Shown: in pieces, positions 9,545-18,425 of the stretch
Layout: each line of letters starts with the position of its first letter
Position numbering within the stretch: position 1 is the stretch's first letter
From: Pelagihabitans sp965238025
Lineage (GTDB): Bacteria > Bacteroidota > Bacteroidia > Flavobacteriales > Flavobacteriaceae
DNA: 64,000 nt
Reading direction: 5' to 3'
Assembly: GCA_965238025.1 (NCBI GenBank)
Contig: OZ250162.1
Coordinates: 1,116,001 to 1,180,000 of the forward strand
Translations under genes and position numbers: made by a program
Notes under the pieces: generated by a model
Seen by the model: the letters and a program-made list of their open reading frames with translations, nothing else
Told to the model about the DNA's origin: nothing
Databases searched by the model: none

Positions 9545-10594
9545 TCAAGAGATCATAATCTTCATTTCTTGGGGAATTCTGGGGTTCATCAACTTAAACC
9601 AAAAAGGAGGGAAAAGGGAAATCACCATTGAAGTGGGATACCCATAAGGCATCTGCGGCGAAACATCATGATAATCCAAAATTTGATATTTTTTTGATGA
9701 TTTATAATGATGATCGCTGTGACGGGTAAGCTCATACAGAATAATACGGCCCATCACATGGTTACTATTCCAGGAATGAACCTCGCGCACCCGTTCGTAA
9801 CGGCCGGAAGGTAGTTTTAAACGTGATAGCCCATAATGTTCAATATAATTTACTGTTTCAAGCATTAGGAACCCTACAATTCCAGCAAAAAAGGCAAACA
9901 AAAGACCTGATTGCCCGAAAGCGAGGTAGATAACCACCAAATAGGCACTTTGAAAAAAAGTGTACCACAACATATCGTTGTTAAGGGATAAAAAACCATG
10001 ATTTTCCCCCTTAAGCAGCTTTAACTGTAACCTCCAAGCGCTTATATATTGGCGAAAGACCGAAGTAAACCAAAAAGAATATACCGATTGATTATATTGT
10101 GCACTGGCTGGATCTTCTTTGGTGGCGGCATTGGCATGATGCCCAAAATTGTGCTCGATATAAAAGTGCATATAATGGGAGGGGAGCAACAATAATTTTC
10201 CCAAATGCCTTTCAAAAGAAGTTTGGCGATGTCCTAATTCGTGGGCGACATTAATCCCATTGGTTCCTAAAACAATACCCACTGAAAATACAAGGCCAAC
10301 AATCTCATATAGTTCATAAGTGTGGTGCGATACCTCCCAAAGGGCATAGATCAACAAGCCAAAAATTATAGGAATGTTGAGATACAGCATCCAATCGAAA
10401 AGGGTGTTGTCTGCTTTTTCTTTACGCTCTTCTCCTTCATAGTTACGCTGATCATGGGGCAAGATCAACTCCAATATCGGAATTAATACAAAGGCATATA
10501 GCACCGTAAAATAGCTTAATGGCCCTTTAAAGTATAGGCTTATCAAGGCTGAGAGCGGAAGCGTCATCGCTGCCAGATATTTAAGATCTTTCAT
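9545..10594 (-). CDS. AlkB-like alkane monooxygenase / membrane fatty-acid desaturase-type di-iron enzyme
   Basis: 349 residues with several hydrophobic membrane segments. The histidine cluster has the order seen in alkane 1-monooxygenase: HELGH (118-122), EHNFGHH (147-153), NYIEHYG (about 248-254) and RHSDHHY (about 290-296). In AlkB and relatives these ligands bind a di-iron centre on the cytoplasmic side that hydroxylates terminal carbons using electrons from rubredoxin or ferredoxin. The NYIEHYG box favours the AlkB branch over classic desaturases. No rubredoxin lies beside it; a PaaE-type ferredoxin reductase is encoded at 61877-62926. The natural substrate (alkane, fatty acid or xylene-type compound) cannot be told from sequence. 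Confidence 0.85.
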   Translation of the reverse strand: MKDLKYLAAMTLPLSALISLYFKGPLSYFTVLYAFVLIPILELILPHDQRNYEGEERKEKADNTLFDWMLYLNIPIIFGLLIYALWEVSHHTYELYEIVGLVFSVGIVLGTNGINVAHELGHRQTSFERHLGKLLLLPSHYMHFYIEHNFGHHANAATKEDPASAQYNQSVYSFWFTSVFRQYISAWRLQLKLLKGENHGFLSLNNDMLWYTFFQSAYLVVIYLAFGQSGLLFAFFAGIVGFLMLETVNYIEHYGLSRLKLPSGRYERVREVHSWNSNHVMGRIILYELTRHSDHHYKSSKKYQILDYHDVSPQMPYGYPTSMVISLFPPFWFKLMNPRIPQEMKIMIS

Positions 10595-10721
10595 TGTAAA
10601 TAAAGGGGTTTTTAGCGTTCATTGCGGTTATCCTTGCAAAGCTTAATTTCATCTTAAATATAGCCCAAAAGGCTGATTACAGGTTGTTTTTGCCGTATCT
10701 TGGACTTAAATATAGCGCAAA

Positions 10722-13700
10722 TTGAACAGCTACCATAACATACTCGATAAACTAAATCAGTTTACAAAAAGGTACTACACCAAGATGTTGATTAAGGGGC
10801 TGCTGCTTTTTTCGATCTTCGGTCTGTTGTTTTTCCTTGTCATAATGGGTGTTGAATACTTTTTATGGCTCAATACCACAGGTAGGCTAATGCTTTTATT
10901 GGTTTTTATTGCGGTAGAGGCCTATCTACTGTATAAATACATCGCAACGCCCTTATTTTATTTGTTCCGCGTTAGAAAGGGAATCACCAACAAACAGGCA
11001 TCGTTGCTTATCGGCAAACACTTCCCGGAGGTGGGCGATAGACTATATAATCTACTGGATTTGGCGGAGGACAAAAACCAATCGGAGTTATTACTTGCGA
11101 GTATGGCACAACGTTCGGAACACCTGAACCCGATTCCGTTTGCCAAGGCGGTTGATTTTAAGGAAAACCTGAAGTATGTGAAGTATCTGGCAATTCCCTT
11201 TTTGCTTTTCGGTTTAATTTGGTTGAGCGGAAACCTAGGTTCATTCTTTGGTTCTGCCAATCGGGTAGTCAATTATGATATGGCCTATGAGCCACCGGCC
11301 CCATTTAGCTTTAAACTGCTGTCAAATACGTTGGATGTGCTGGATACGGAATCGGTTACCATACAAGTAACCACAACCGGCGAGGTACGGCCAGAAGCCG
11401 TTTTTATCGTAATGGACGGAAAAGAATCGCTCCTGCAAAAACAGAATGGTATTTATCAATACACTTTTTCCCCTCCACTAAAAGCGATGGACTTCTATTT
11501 TTCCGCTGGCGGGGTACAATCTCGTGACTATCGCCTGAACGTACTTGAAACACCATCGATTCAGGATTTTAAAGTAAAATTGAACTATCCTAATCATACC
11601 AGCCGCTCCTCGGAAGTGCTCAAAGGTACGGGAAATGCTACGATTCCCGAAGGCACAAAAGTAACATGGGAAATAACAGGTCAGCATACAGAAAGCATCC
11701 ACCTCATTACAAAAGACACTTCGGTTGTTTTCTCAAAAGAAGATGAGATATTCGCCCTTACAAAAAGAGTATATTCCAATTTGCCGTATGAATTGGCCAC
11801 ATCCAATCAAAATGTAAGCAACTATGAGCGATTGGCGTACAGGTTTAATGTCATTCGGGATGCACACCCATCTATAAAGGCAGAACAGGTACTCGATTCT
11901 TTGAACCCCAATCTTTCCTATTATATCGGCGAAGCTACCGACGACTATAAACTAAGCAGTATCGAGTTGGTCTGTTATCCTGATGAAAATGCAGACGCCA
12001 AGCAGGTTGTAAAACTAGGAAGCCCGAATGCCAACTTTAATCAGTTCTACTACACCTTTCCTTCGGGCTTGGATTTGGTAGAAGGCAAGAATTATAGCTT
12101 TTATTTTCAAGCAACCGATAATGACGCAATACATAAGGGGAAAACGAGTAAGAGCCAGGTGTTTTCAATGGTTTTATTGGATGAGAACCAGCTAAAAAAC
12201 AAAGAACTCGAGTCCCAGCAAAAGCTTATAGACGATATGGACAAGTCCTTGGAAAAATTCAAGGAACAGAAGGAAACATTGAAGGAGATCAATCAAGAAC
12301 AGAAAGAAAAGAAGCAGCTAAACTTTAATGATCAAAACGAAATCAGGGATTTTCTCCAAAAACAGGAACAACAGGAGAACATGATGCAGAAATTTAGTAA
12401 AGAGCTTAAAGAAAATCTGCAAAAAAGTGAAAAGGACGACAAACTTAACCAGTTGTTACAAGAGCGTTTGGAACGACAGGAAAAAGAAGCGGAAAAGAAT
12501 GCCAAACTCCTTGAGGAATTGAACAAGATAGCGGACAAAATCAATAAGGAGGATTTGGCGAAACGCCTGGAAGAACTAGCCAAAAAACAGCAGAACTCCG
12601 AGCGTAGCCTTGAGCAGTTACTGGAATTGACCAAACGTTATTATGTAACGGAGAAAGCGGCACAAATTGCCAAAGATTTGGAAGAATTGGCCAAGAAACA
12701 GGAAGAAGCTTCCGAAAAAGAGGGTGATAAAGAGAAACAAGAACAATTGAACAAGGAATTTGAAAAATTATCGGAAGAAATGCTGGAACTCAAGAAGGAC
12801 AATGAGGACCTTAAAAAACCGATGGATTTGAATCTGGACGAGAAAAAGGAAGAGCGTATAAAGGAAGACCAAAATGAAGCCAGTGGAGAACTAGAGAAAA
12901 AGGAGTCCGAATCCTCTGAAGAGAAAAAAAAGGAAGCAGCCAAAAAGGCCTCGCAAAAACAGAAATCCGCGGCGCAAAAAATGAAAGAAATGAGTGAGCA
13001 ACTACAGGAGTCCTCGGCCGGGGGCGCCTCTGGAGGGTCTTCGGTTGCGGAGGATGCGGAAATGTTGCGGCAGATTTTAGAAAACCTAGTCACCTTTTCC
13101 TTTAAACAGGAGGGGCTTTACGAAACCTTGAGTGAAGCGGAGAGGGATATGCCACAGTTCTCTAGCGTAGTGAGGGAACAACAGGAGTTGCGTGGGCTCT
13201 TTGAGCATGTTGATGATAGTTTATTTGCCTTGTCACTGCGACAGGCTGAGCTTTCAGAGTTTGTGAATGAACAAATAACAGAGGTGTATTATAACATAGA
13301 CAAATCGCTGGAAAGCTTGGCGGAAAGTCAAATATATCAGGGAGTATCATATCAAAAATATGTGTTGACATCGTCAAATAACCTTGCTGATTTTTTGGCG
13401 AATCTACTTGATAATATGAACCAAAGCATGCAGATGGGAGCTGGTGAAGGTGAAAGTTCAGAAGGATTTCAACTGCCCGATATCATCAAGAAACAAGGGG
13501 AACTGAAGGAGAAGATGGGCGGTATGGGCAAACCAGGCCAAGGCAAACCTCAAAAGGGAGGTGAGGGAAAAGGAAAAAGCGGTGAGGGTAAAGAGGCTGG
13601 AGAACAAGGAACTGATGGTAAACAAGGAAGCGAAGGGGAGGGCAAGAATGGCGAAAAAGGAGGCGAAGAGGGCCGAAAAGGAAAGGGTGCAAAAGGGGAA

Positions 13701-14195
13701 GATGGGGAGGGAGAAACTGGAGGCGAGGGAGATGGTCAAGGTGGTGCAGGTAGTGGTCAACAGCAACCTAGTGAGGCCGAATTAAAAGAGATCTATGAAA
13801 TCTATAAAGAGCAACAGCAGTTGCGGCAACAACTAGAGGAACAGCTGGAAAATATGATCAATAATAGTGATCGTAATTTGGGGAAAAAGTTGTTACGACA
13901 AATGGAGGATTTCGAAAACGATTTGCTCGAGAACGGAGTGACCCAACGGGGGTTAACAAAAATCAATAACATTAACTATGAACTGTTAAAGTTGAAGAAT
14001 GCGGCAATGAAACAGGGTAAAAAACCTGAAAGGGAAAGCAAGACGAATAAAAATAGGTTTCAGAACCCGATTACTACGAAACCAGCCACACTTCAGAATT
14101 ACCGGGACGAAATAGAGATTTTAAACCGACAAGCACTACCTTTGCGGCAAAATTTTCAAAACAAGGTCAAGGAATATTTTAAAAGTAATGATTGA
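10722..14195 (+). CDS. DUF4175-family membrane protein with long coiled coil
   Basis: 1157 residues read from a TTG at 10722 (N-terminus MNSYHNILDKLNQF); no in-frame ATG precedes it, and the next one is about 21 codons in, so the TTG start is likely. Two membrane segments lie at about 23-45 and 55-75 and a third near 155-175. A beta-rich extracytoplasmic region follows (about 190-500). From about 500 to 900 the chain is Lys/Glu/Gln-rich coiled coil, then a Gly/Lys/Glu low-complexity tract (about 930-1012) precedes a final helical segment. The function is unknown. It overlaps ybeY by 8 bases, so the two are translationally linked. Long antisense open frames here are artefacts of the Lys/Glu codon bias. 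Confidence 0.88.
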   Translation: MNSYHNILDKLNQFTKRYYTKMLIKGLLLFSIFGLLFFLVIMGVEYFLWLNTTGRLMLLLVFIAVEAYLLYKYIATPLFYLFRVRKGITNKQASLLIGKHFPEVGDRLYNLLDLAEDKNQSELLLASMAQRSEHLNPIPFAKAVDFKENLKYVKYLAIPFLLFGLIWLSGNLGSFFGSANRVVNYDMAYEPPAPFSFKLLSNTLDVLDTESVTIQVTTTGEVRPEAVFIVMDGKESLLQKQNGIYQYTFSPPLKAMDFYFSAGGVQSRDYRLNVLETPSIQDFKVKLNYPNHTSRSSEVLKGTGNATIPEGTKVTWEITGQHTESIHLITKDTSVVFSKEDEIFALTKRVYSNLPYELATSNQNVSNYERLAYRFNVIRDAHPSIKAEQVLDSLNPNLSYYIGEATDDYKLSSIELVCYPDENADAKQVVKLGSPNANFNQFYYTFPSGLDLVEGKNYSFYFQATDNDAIHKGKTSKSQVFSMVLLDENQLKNKELESQQKLIDDMDKSLEKFKEQKETLKEINQEQKEKKQLNFNDQNEIRDFLQKQEQQENMMQKFSKELKENLQKSEKDDKLNQLLQERLERQEKEAEKNAKLLEELNKIADKINKEDLAKRLEELAKKQQNSERSLEQLLELTKRYYVTEKAAQIAKDLEELAKKQEEASEKEGDKEKQEQLNKEFEKLSEEMLELKKDNEDLKKPMDLNLDEKKEERIKEDQNEASGELEKKESESSEEKKKEAAKKASQKQKSAAQKMKEMSEQLQESSAGGASGGSSVAEDAEMLRQILENLVTFSFKQEGLYETLSEAERDMPQFSSVVREQQELRGLFEHVDDSLFALSLRQAELSEFVNEQITEVYYNIDKSLESLAESQIYQGVSYQKYVLTSSNNLADFLANLLDNMNQSMQMGAGEGESSEGFQLPDIIKKQGELKEKMGGMGKPGQGKPQKGGEGKGKSGEGKEAGEQGTDGKQGSEGEGKNGEKGGEEGRKGKGAKGEDGEGETGGEGDGQGGAGSGQQQPSEAELKEIYEIYKEQQQLRQQLEEQLENMINNSDRNLGKKLLRQMEDFENDLLENGVTQRGLTKINNINYELLKLKNAAMKQGKKPERESKTNKNRFQNPITTKPATLQNYRDEIEILNRQALPLRQNFQNKVKEYFKSND

Positions 14196-14607
14196 GTTTC
14201 ATTATGAGATAGATTTTAAGCTGAAGGATGAGTCCAAATATAGAAATTGGATCGAGAACGTGGCAGCTTCCGAAGAGGGTGAAATTTCCCAACTAGATTA
14301 TATCTTTTGTACTGACGAGTATTTATTGGAGAAAAACCAGCAATACTTAAAGCATGATACATATACCGACATCATCACTTTTGATTATTCAAGGGGAAAA
14401 GCAATAGCAGGGGATGTATTTGTTTCAATTGATAGATTGAAAGAAAATTCTGATAAATATAACGTTCGGTTTAATGACGAATTGTTACGGGTAATGGCTC
14501 ATGGCGTCCTTCATATGCTTGGTTATAATGACAAGTCAGATGAAGACCGGGTCGTTATGAGGCAGAAAGAAAACGATAAAATCAAATTGTTCCACGTGGA
14601 ACAATGA
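14188..14607 (+). CDS. ybeY: Endoribonuclease YbeY (rRNA maturation)
   Basis: 139 residues. YbeY is a metal-dependent endonuclease that acts in 16S rRNA 3'-end processing and ribosome quality control. The signature AHGVLHMLGYNDKSDED has the first two metal-binding histidines (HGxLH), but the third histidine of the classical HGxLHxxGYDH motif is replaced by Asn-Asp-Lys, as also seen in other Bacteroidota members. The ATG overlaps the end of the DUF4175 gene by 8 bases. The last six residues, LFHVEQ, are encoded by a perfect parS palindrome, so the C-terminus seems set by a chromosome-segregation site. Confidence 0.93.
   Translation: MIEFHYEIDFKLKDESKYRNWIENVAASEEGEISQLDYIFCTDEYLLEKNQQYLKHDTYTDIITFDYSRGKAIAGDVFVSIDRLKENSDKYNVRFNDELLRVMAHGVLHMLGYNDKSDEDRVVMRQKENDKIKLFHVEQ
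14588..14603. promoter_or_regulatory. parS centromere site 1 (ParB binding), inside ybeY 3' end
   Basis: TGTTCCACGTGGAACA is a perfect 16-bp palindrome matching the parS consensus bound by ParB/Spo0J. The symmetry extends to 20 bp (14586-14605). It encodes the last codons of YbeY (Phe-His-Val-Glu-Gln). parS sites nucleate ParB spreading and SMC loading and usually cluster near the replication origin. Confidence 0.85.
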
Positions 14608-14624
14608 AAATGTATTAGAAAATT

Positions 14625-14631
14625 AGGAGGG
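14625..14631 (+). promoter_or_regulatory. Strong Shine-Dalgarno site of mnmG
   Basis: AGGAGGG is complementary to the 16S rRNA tail and lies 6 bases upstream of the ATG at 14638. Most genes in this window have no such site, as expected for Bacteroidota, so this one stands out and fixes the mnmG start. Confidence 0.6.
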
Positions 14632-14637
14632 TAAGTA

Positions 14638-16506
14638 ATGTTTGCAAGCGAATATGATGTTATAGTGGTTGGTGGTGGTCATGCAGGCGCAGAGGCCGCG
14701 GCCGCGGCCGCCAATATGGGTTCCAAGACCTTATTGGTGACCATGAATCTGCAAACTATTGGACAAATGTCCTGCAACCCAGCAATGGGCGGAATTGCGA
14801 AAGGACAAATTGTACGGGAGATTGATGCGCTCGGCGGATATAGTGGTATTGTAACTGATAAGTCTGCTATTCAATTTAAGATGCTCAACAAATCCAAGGG
14901 ACCTGCAATGTGGAGCCCACGGGCTCAGAACGACCGAATGCGATTTGCAGAGGAATGGCGTATGATGCTAGAGAATACCCCGAATTGTGATTTTTATCAG
15001 GAAATGGTCAAGGGGCTGTTGGTTGAGAAAGGCAAAGTAATCGGTGTTAAAACATCCCTAGGTTTGGAAATAAAGGGAAAGGCCGTAGTGCTGACAAATG
15101 GAACGTTCCTGAATGGATTGATTCATATTGGGGAAAAACAACTTGGGGGCGGGCGTGCTGGTGAAAAAGCCTCAACAGGCCTCACGGAAGAACTGTTAGG
15201 TTTTGGCTTTGATAGCGGAAGAATGAAAACAGGGACACCACCAAGAGTGGATGGCCGTTCATTGGATTATTCTGTAATGATTCCCCAACCTGGGGATGAA
15301 ACGCCAGACAAATTTTCTTATTTGGATACTCCTGTTTTAAAAATACAACGGGATTGCCATATGACCCACACGAGTACCTTGGTGCACGATTTGTTGCGAG
15401 ATGGTTTTGATCGTTCACCAATGTTTAACGGTAGGATTAAAAGTGTGGGACCTAGATATTGCCCTTCTATAGAGGATAAGATCAACCGTTTTGCGGATAA
15501 GGATAGTCACCAGTTGTTTGTGGAGCCTGAAGGCTGGAATACCGTTGAGGTTTACGTAAATGGCTTTTCTACTTCCCTGCCCGAAGACGTTCAGTTTGTT
15601 GCCTTGCGTTCTGTAAAAGGATTTGAAAATGTGAAGTTCTTTAGGCCGGGTTACGCCATCGAATATGATTACTTTCCACCTACGCAATTACAGCATACCC
15701 TTGAAACCAAGTTGGTGGACAATCTTTATTTCGCGGGGCAAATTAATGGCACAACGGGCTATGAAGAAGCCGCATCCCAAGGACTAATGGCCGGAATAAA
15801 TGCACACCTAAAAATTAATGAAAAGGAACCTTTTATTTTGCAACGGGACGAAGCTTATATCGGGGTGTTGGTTGATGATTTGATCACTAAAGGAACTGAG
15901 GAACCCTACAGAATGTTTACCTCTAGGGCAGAGTACAGGACGTTGTTACGACAGGATAATGCAGATTTGAGACTAACGCGAAAAGGTTACGCGCTAGGTC
16001 TTGCCGCGGAAGGGCGCTTGAGAAGAATGGAGGAGAAGTTGAGCAAGTCAGATGCCTTTGTAAAATTCTTTAGGGAAACGAGTGTTTTGCCGAAGGATAT
16101 CAATCCTATCTTAGAGGAAGTTGGCACTGCCGTGGTAAAACAATCGGATAAGATGTTCAAGGTGTTTTCGAGGCCTCAGGTGACCATGAATCATATGTTG
16201 CAATTGGAGAGTGTATCCGGGTTTATTGCGGACAATGAACTGGACAAAGAGGTGTTGGAGCAAACGGAAATCCAAGTGAAATATTCAGGATACATCCAAA
16301 AGGAAAGGAACAATGCCGACAAACTTCAACGGTTGGAGAATGTGAAAATCCCAATGGATTTCGATTATTCTAAACTTAAATCCCTGTCCCATGAAGCACG
16401 CGAAAAACTGAATGCCATACAGCCGGTTACCATAGCGCAGGCCGCTCGAGTGAGCGGTGTAAACCCTGCTGACATCAGTGTTTTGTTGGTTTATTTAGGA
16501 CGCTAA
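14638..16506 (+). CDS. mnmG: tRNA U34 carboxymethylaminomethyl-modifying enzyme MnmG (GidA)
   Basis: 622 residues, the normal length. With MnmE it modifies the wobble uridine of several tRNAs, using FAD, NADH and a methylene-tetrahydrofolate-derived carbon. The FAD dinucleotide fold is GGGHAGAEAA (about 12-21), followed by the family signatures SCNPAMGGIAKG, and GRSLDYSVM, and later GQINGTTGYEEAASQGL; the C-terminal helical domain ends AARVSGVNPADISVLLVYLGR. A rare strong ribosome-binding site, AGGAGGG (14625-14631), lies 6 bases before the ATG. The gene is bracketed by two perfect parS palindromes. Confidence 0.97.
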   Translation: MFASEYDVIVVGGGHAGAEAAAAAANMGSKTLLVTMNLQTIGQMSCNPAMGGIAKGQIVREIDALGGYSGIVTDKSAIQFKMLNKSKGPAMWSPRAQNDRMRFAEEWRMMLENTPNCDFYQEMVKGLLVEKGKVIGVKTSLGLEIKGKAVVLTNGTFLNGLIHIGEKQLGGGRAGEKASTGLTEELLGFGFDSGRMKTGTPPRVDGRSLDYSVMIPQPGDETPDKFSYLDTPVLKIQRDCHMTHTSTLVHDLLRDGFDRSPMFNGRIKSVGPRYCPSIEDKINRFADKDSHQLFVEPEGWNTVEVYVNGFSTSLPEDVQFVALRSVKGFENVKFFRPGYAIEYDYFPPTQLQHTLETKLVDNLYFAGQINGTTGYEEAASQGLMAGINAHLKINEKEPFILQRDEAYIGVLVDDLITKGTEEPYRMFTSRAEYRTLLRQDNADLRLTRKGYALGLAAEGRLRRMEEKLSKSDAFVKFFRETSVLPKDINPILEEVGTAVVKQSDKMFKVFSRPQVTMNHMLQLESVSGFIADNELDKEVLEQTEIQVKYSGYIQKERNNADKLQRLENVKIPMDFDYSKLKSLSHEAREKLNAIQPVTIAQAARVSGVNPADISVLLVYLGR

Positions 16507-16515
16507 TTCCCGATA

Positions 16516-16531
16516 TGTTCCACGTGGAACA
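16516..16531. promoter_or_regulatory. parS centromere site 2 (ParB binding), downstream of mnmG
   Basis: A second perfect TGTTCCACGTGGAACA palindrome, 9 bases after the mnmG stop and 1,928 bp from the first copy. Unlike copy 1 it is not coding, so its conservation is free of protein constraint. Two perfect copies in 2 kb are far beyond chance. Confidence 0.88.
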
Positions 16532-16670
16532 ATTAATAAAATCCCTCTATCTATACGTTGTATCCCGATAAAGCCCAGGATATTTACTCCTATGATGTAG
16601 CCAACCTATCCTATTATTTCTTGCACTTCAAGCCCATTCCATTCAGTAATACATAGGGAATATTCATTTT

Positions 16671-16678
16671 TAATTTTG
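16671..16678 (+). promoter_or_regulatory. TAnnTTTG promoter element of the 16724 lipoprotein
   Basis: TAATTTTG is an exact match, 45 bases before the ATG at 16724. The TTG within it is also a possible in-frame start, which the promoter position makes unlikely. Confidence 0.55.
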
Positions 16679-16723
16679 GTTCAATTATTGATGTTCTTAT
16701 GTATAACATCAAACCATCCAAAT

Positions 16724-17278
16724 ATGAAAAAATTTCTCCTCTTGCTTGGCTTTGTCCTTATGACCCAATCCTGTATTCCGCTACGCATCGCCCCTAAAAT
16801 TGAAGACTATAAAATTACCCCGGGAAAGAAGTTTAAACGTAGCCTTTCTAAAAGACAGATGTTCATATTCGAAAATCCAAAAGACGAGCATCATTTTTAT
16901 AATTATGTCAATACTAAGTTTCAATTAGGGGATCAAAATGTGTATGATGATATTCCGTTTGAAATTGAAGGAGAACAGTACTTTTTTGCGTGGTATGAGG
17001 TAGAAATTGCCGATAAGTCCATAAACCTTGCTCCAATACTTTTCAATGCCACCATGAGCCGACTTTTGGATAGTGATAATGACGATGGTTTTATAGATGC
17101 CGAGGAAGTTATCAGAAGTGGAAATTGGTATTTGGCCCTTGAGGTATATAGCGACGTGGAGAAGGACTGTCTTAAAGAAGACACACTTTCAAGGGAAGTT
17201 GTTTTAAAGTATCTTCGAGCCTTAAAGAACGAATACCTGTCTACGCATAACTACAATGAAGTTGTATTTAAAAACTAA
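16724..17278 (+). CDS. Hypothetical lipoprotein
   Basis: 184 residues from the ATG at 16724. The N-terminus MKKFLLLLGFVLMTQSC is a lipoprotein signal with the cleavage Cys at about residue 17. The mature part carries no motif I recognise; it includes an acidic calcium-loop-like stretch (DSDNDDGFIDAEEV) of the EF-hand type, which could bind Ca2+. The gene overlaps the following methyltransferase by 23 bases, so they are probably one transcript. An alternative upstream TTG start at 16676 would hide the signal peptide and is rejected. Confidence 0.75.
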   Translation: MKKFLLLLGFVLMTQSCIPLRIAPKIEDYKITPGKKFKRSLSKRQMFIFENPKDEHHFYNYVNTKFQLGDQNVYDDIPFEIEGEQYFFAWYEVEIADKSINLAPILFNATMSRLLDSDNDDGFIDAEEVIRSGNWYLALEVYSDVEKDCLKEDTLSREVVLKYLRALKNEYLSTHNYNEVVFKN

Positions 17279-18083
17279 AGACCATTCTGTTTCCGGAGAA
17301 GATTTTGAGCTACGGCATGATCCAGATTTGGATATGCTAATTACATATCCACAGCCAGAGGAATTGGTCAAATACTACGAAAGCGAAGCCTATATCTCCC
17401 ATACCGATGCCAACAAGTCAGTTGTGGATAAGGTTTATCAAGCTGTAAAGAAATATAGCATAGCTAAAAAAATACGACTTATTTCCAGTTATGCTAATGG
17501 CAAAAAAAAAGTATTGGACTTTGGCGCAGGCACTGGCGACTTTTTACAAGAAGCAAGGAAAAAGGGCTGGACGATTACCGGTGTGGAGCCCAACCCGGGC
17601 GCAAGGGAAAAATCGACCGCGAAAGGAATTCATTTATACAAAAACCTTTCAGAAATTAAATCTGAAAAATTTCAGATAATTACGTTATGGCATGTTTTGG
17701 AACATTTACCTAATCTAGAGGATCAGATCAAAATGCTTACTGAAATATTAGAGCAGGAGGGAACCTTAATCATTGCGGTTCCTAATTTTAAATCATACGA
17801 CGCGAAATATTATAGGGAGCACTGGGCAGCTTATGACGTGCCGAGGCATGTTTGGCATTTCTCAAAAACGGCAATAGAAAAATTATTTAAGCCCCATGGT
17901 ATGAGATTGGTCCGAACAAAACCCATGGTATTCGATTCGTTTTATGTAAGCTTGCTTTCTGAAAAATATAAAACAGGGAAGCAAAATTATTGTAGGGCCT
18001 TTTATCGAGGGTTGCGATCCAACATGGGCGCCTGGAGTTCTAAAGAATACTCTTCTCATATTTATTTACTTCAGAAAGTGTAG
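17256..18083 (+). CDS. Class I SAM-dependent methyltransferase
   Basis: 275 residues. The SAM-binding motif I is VLDFGAGTGDFLQEA (about 83-97), motif II is GVEPNPGAREKS, and ITLWHVLEHLPNLED is the typical post-motif of the Methyltransf_23 type. The N-terminal segment (MKLYLKTKDHSVSGEDFEL) is seen in flavobacterial homologues and supports this start although it overlaps the lipoprotein gene. The target is unknown; this subgroup is often annotated only as a methyltransferase. There are about 340 bases before the next gene. Confidence 0.85.
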   Translation: MKLYLKTKDHSVSGEDFELRHDPDLDMLITYPQPEELVKYYESEAYISHTDANKSVVDKVYQAVKKYSIAKKIRLISSYANGKKKVLDFGAGTGDFLQEARKKGWTITGVEPNPGAREKSTAKGIHLYKNLSEIKSEKFQIITLWHVLEHLPNLEDQIKMLTEILEQEGTLIIAVPNFKSYDAKYYREHWAAYDVPRHVWHFSKTAIEKLFKPHGMRLVRTKPMVFDSFYVSLLSEKYKTGKQNYCRAFYRGLRSNMGAWSSKEYSSHIYLLQKV

Positions 18084-18425
18084 AAACGCATTTTAAGCCA
18101 ATTTGCGGGCACTTTTTCCAAATAGGTGGGTAATACTGCTTTCTTTAGCAAACGAATGTTTAAATGGCTTTTATGGGCGATGTTTTTGATAGAGGGGAGC
18201 AATTATTATCGAAACGCACGATAAATATTTTCTATCGGGCTTGTTTTAGATGATAAACAATGTTTTTGCCCTTTTTAGATAAAATTGATTTCATTAGGAC
18301 ACATTAGAAAAGCTTTCCTATTTTTGCGCCGATTAAAAAATCAAGAAAAATAACTTAATAAAGAATTTCGATCCTAGCCTAGATAATTTCTGTGGGGCTC
18401 TGAAATGAAAATAAATATTTCAATT
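18084..18425 (+). other. Intergenic region with promoter and 5' leader
   Basis: 342 bases without a credible gene. The 3' half contains the promoter of the OmpH-like gene at 18319-18326 and a leader of about 90 bases. The 5' half is AT-rich and shows nothing I can name. Confidence 0.5.
18319..18326 (+). promoter_or_regulatory. TAnnTTTG promoter element of the OmpH-like gene
   Basis: TATTTTTG is an exact match, 99 bases before the ATG at 18426. This leaves an unusually long leader compared with the other promoters of this window (mostly 16-55 bases). Confidence 0.5.

Noticed and set aside
12107..13766. Several long Ser/Phe/Leu-rich open frames on the minus strand
   Set aside because: They are complements of Lys/Glu-rich codons of the DUF4175 coiled coil, not genes.
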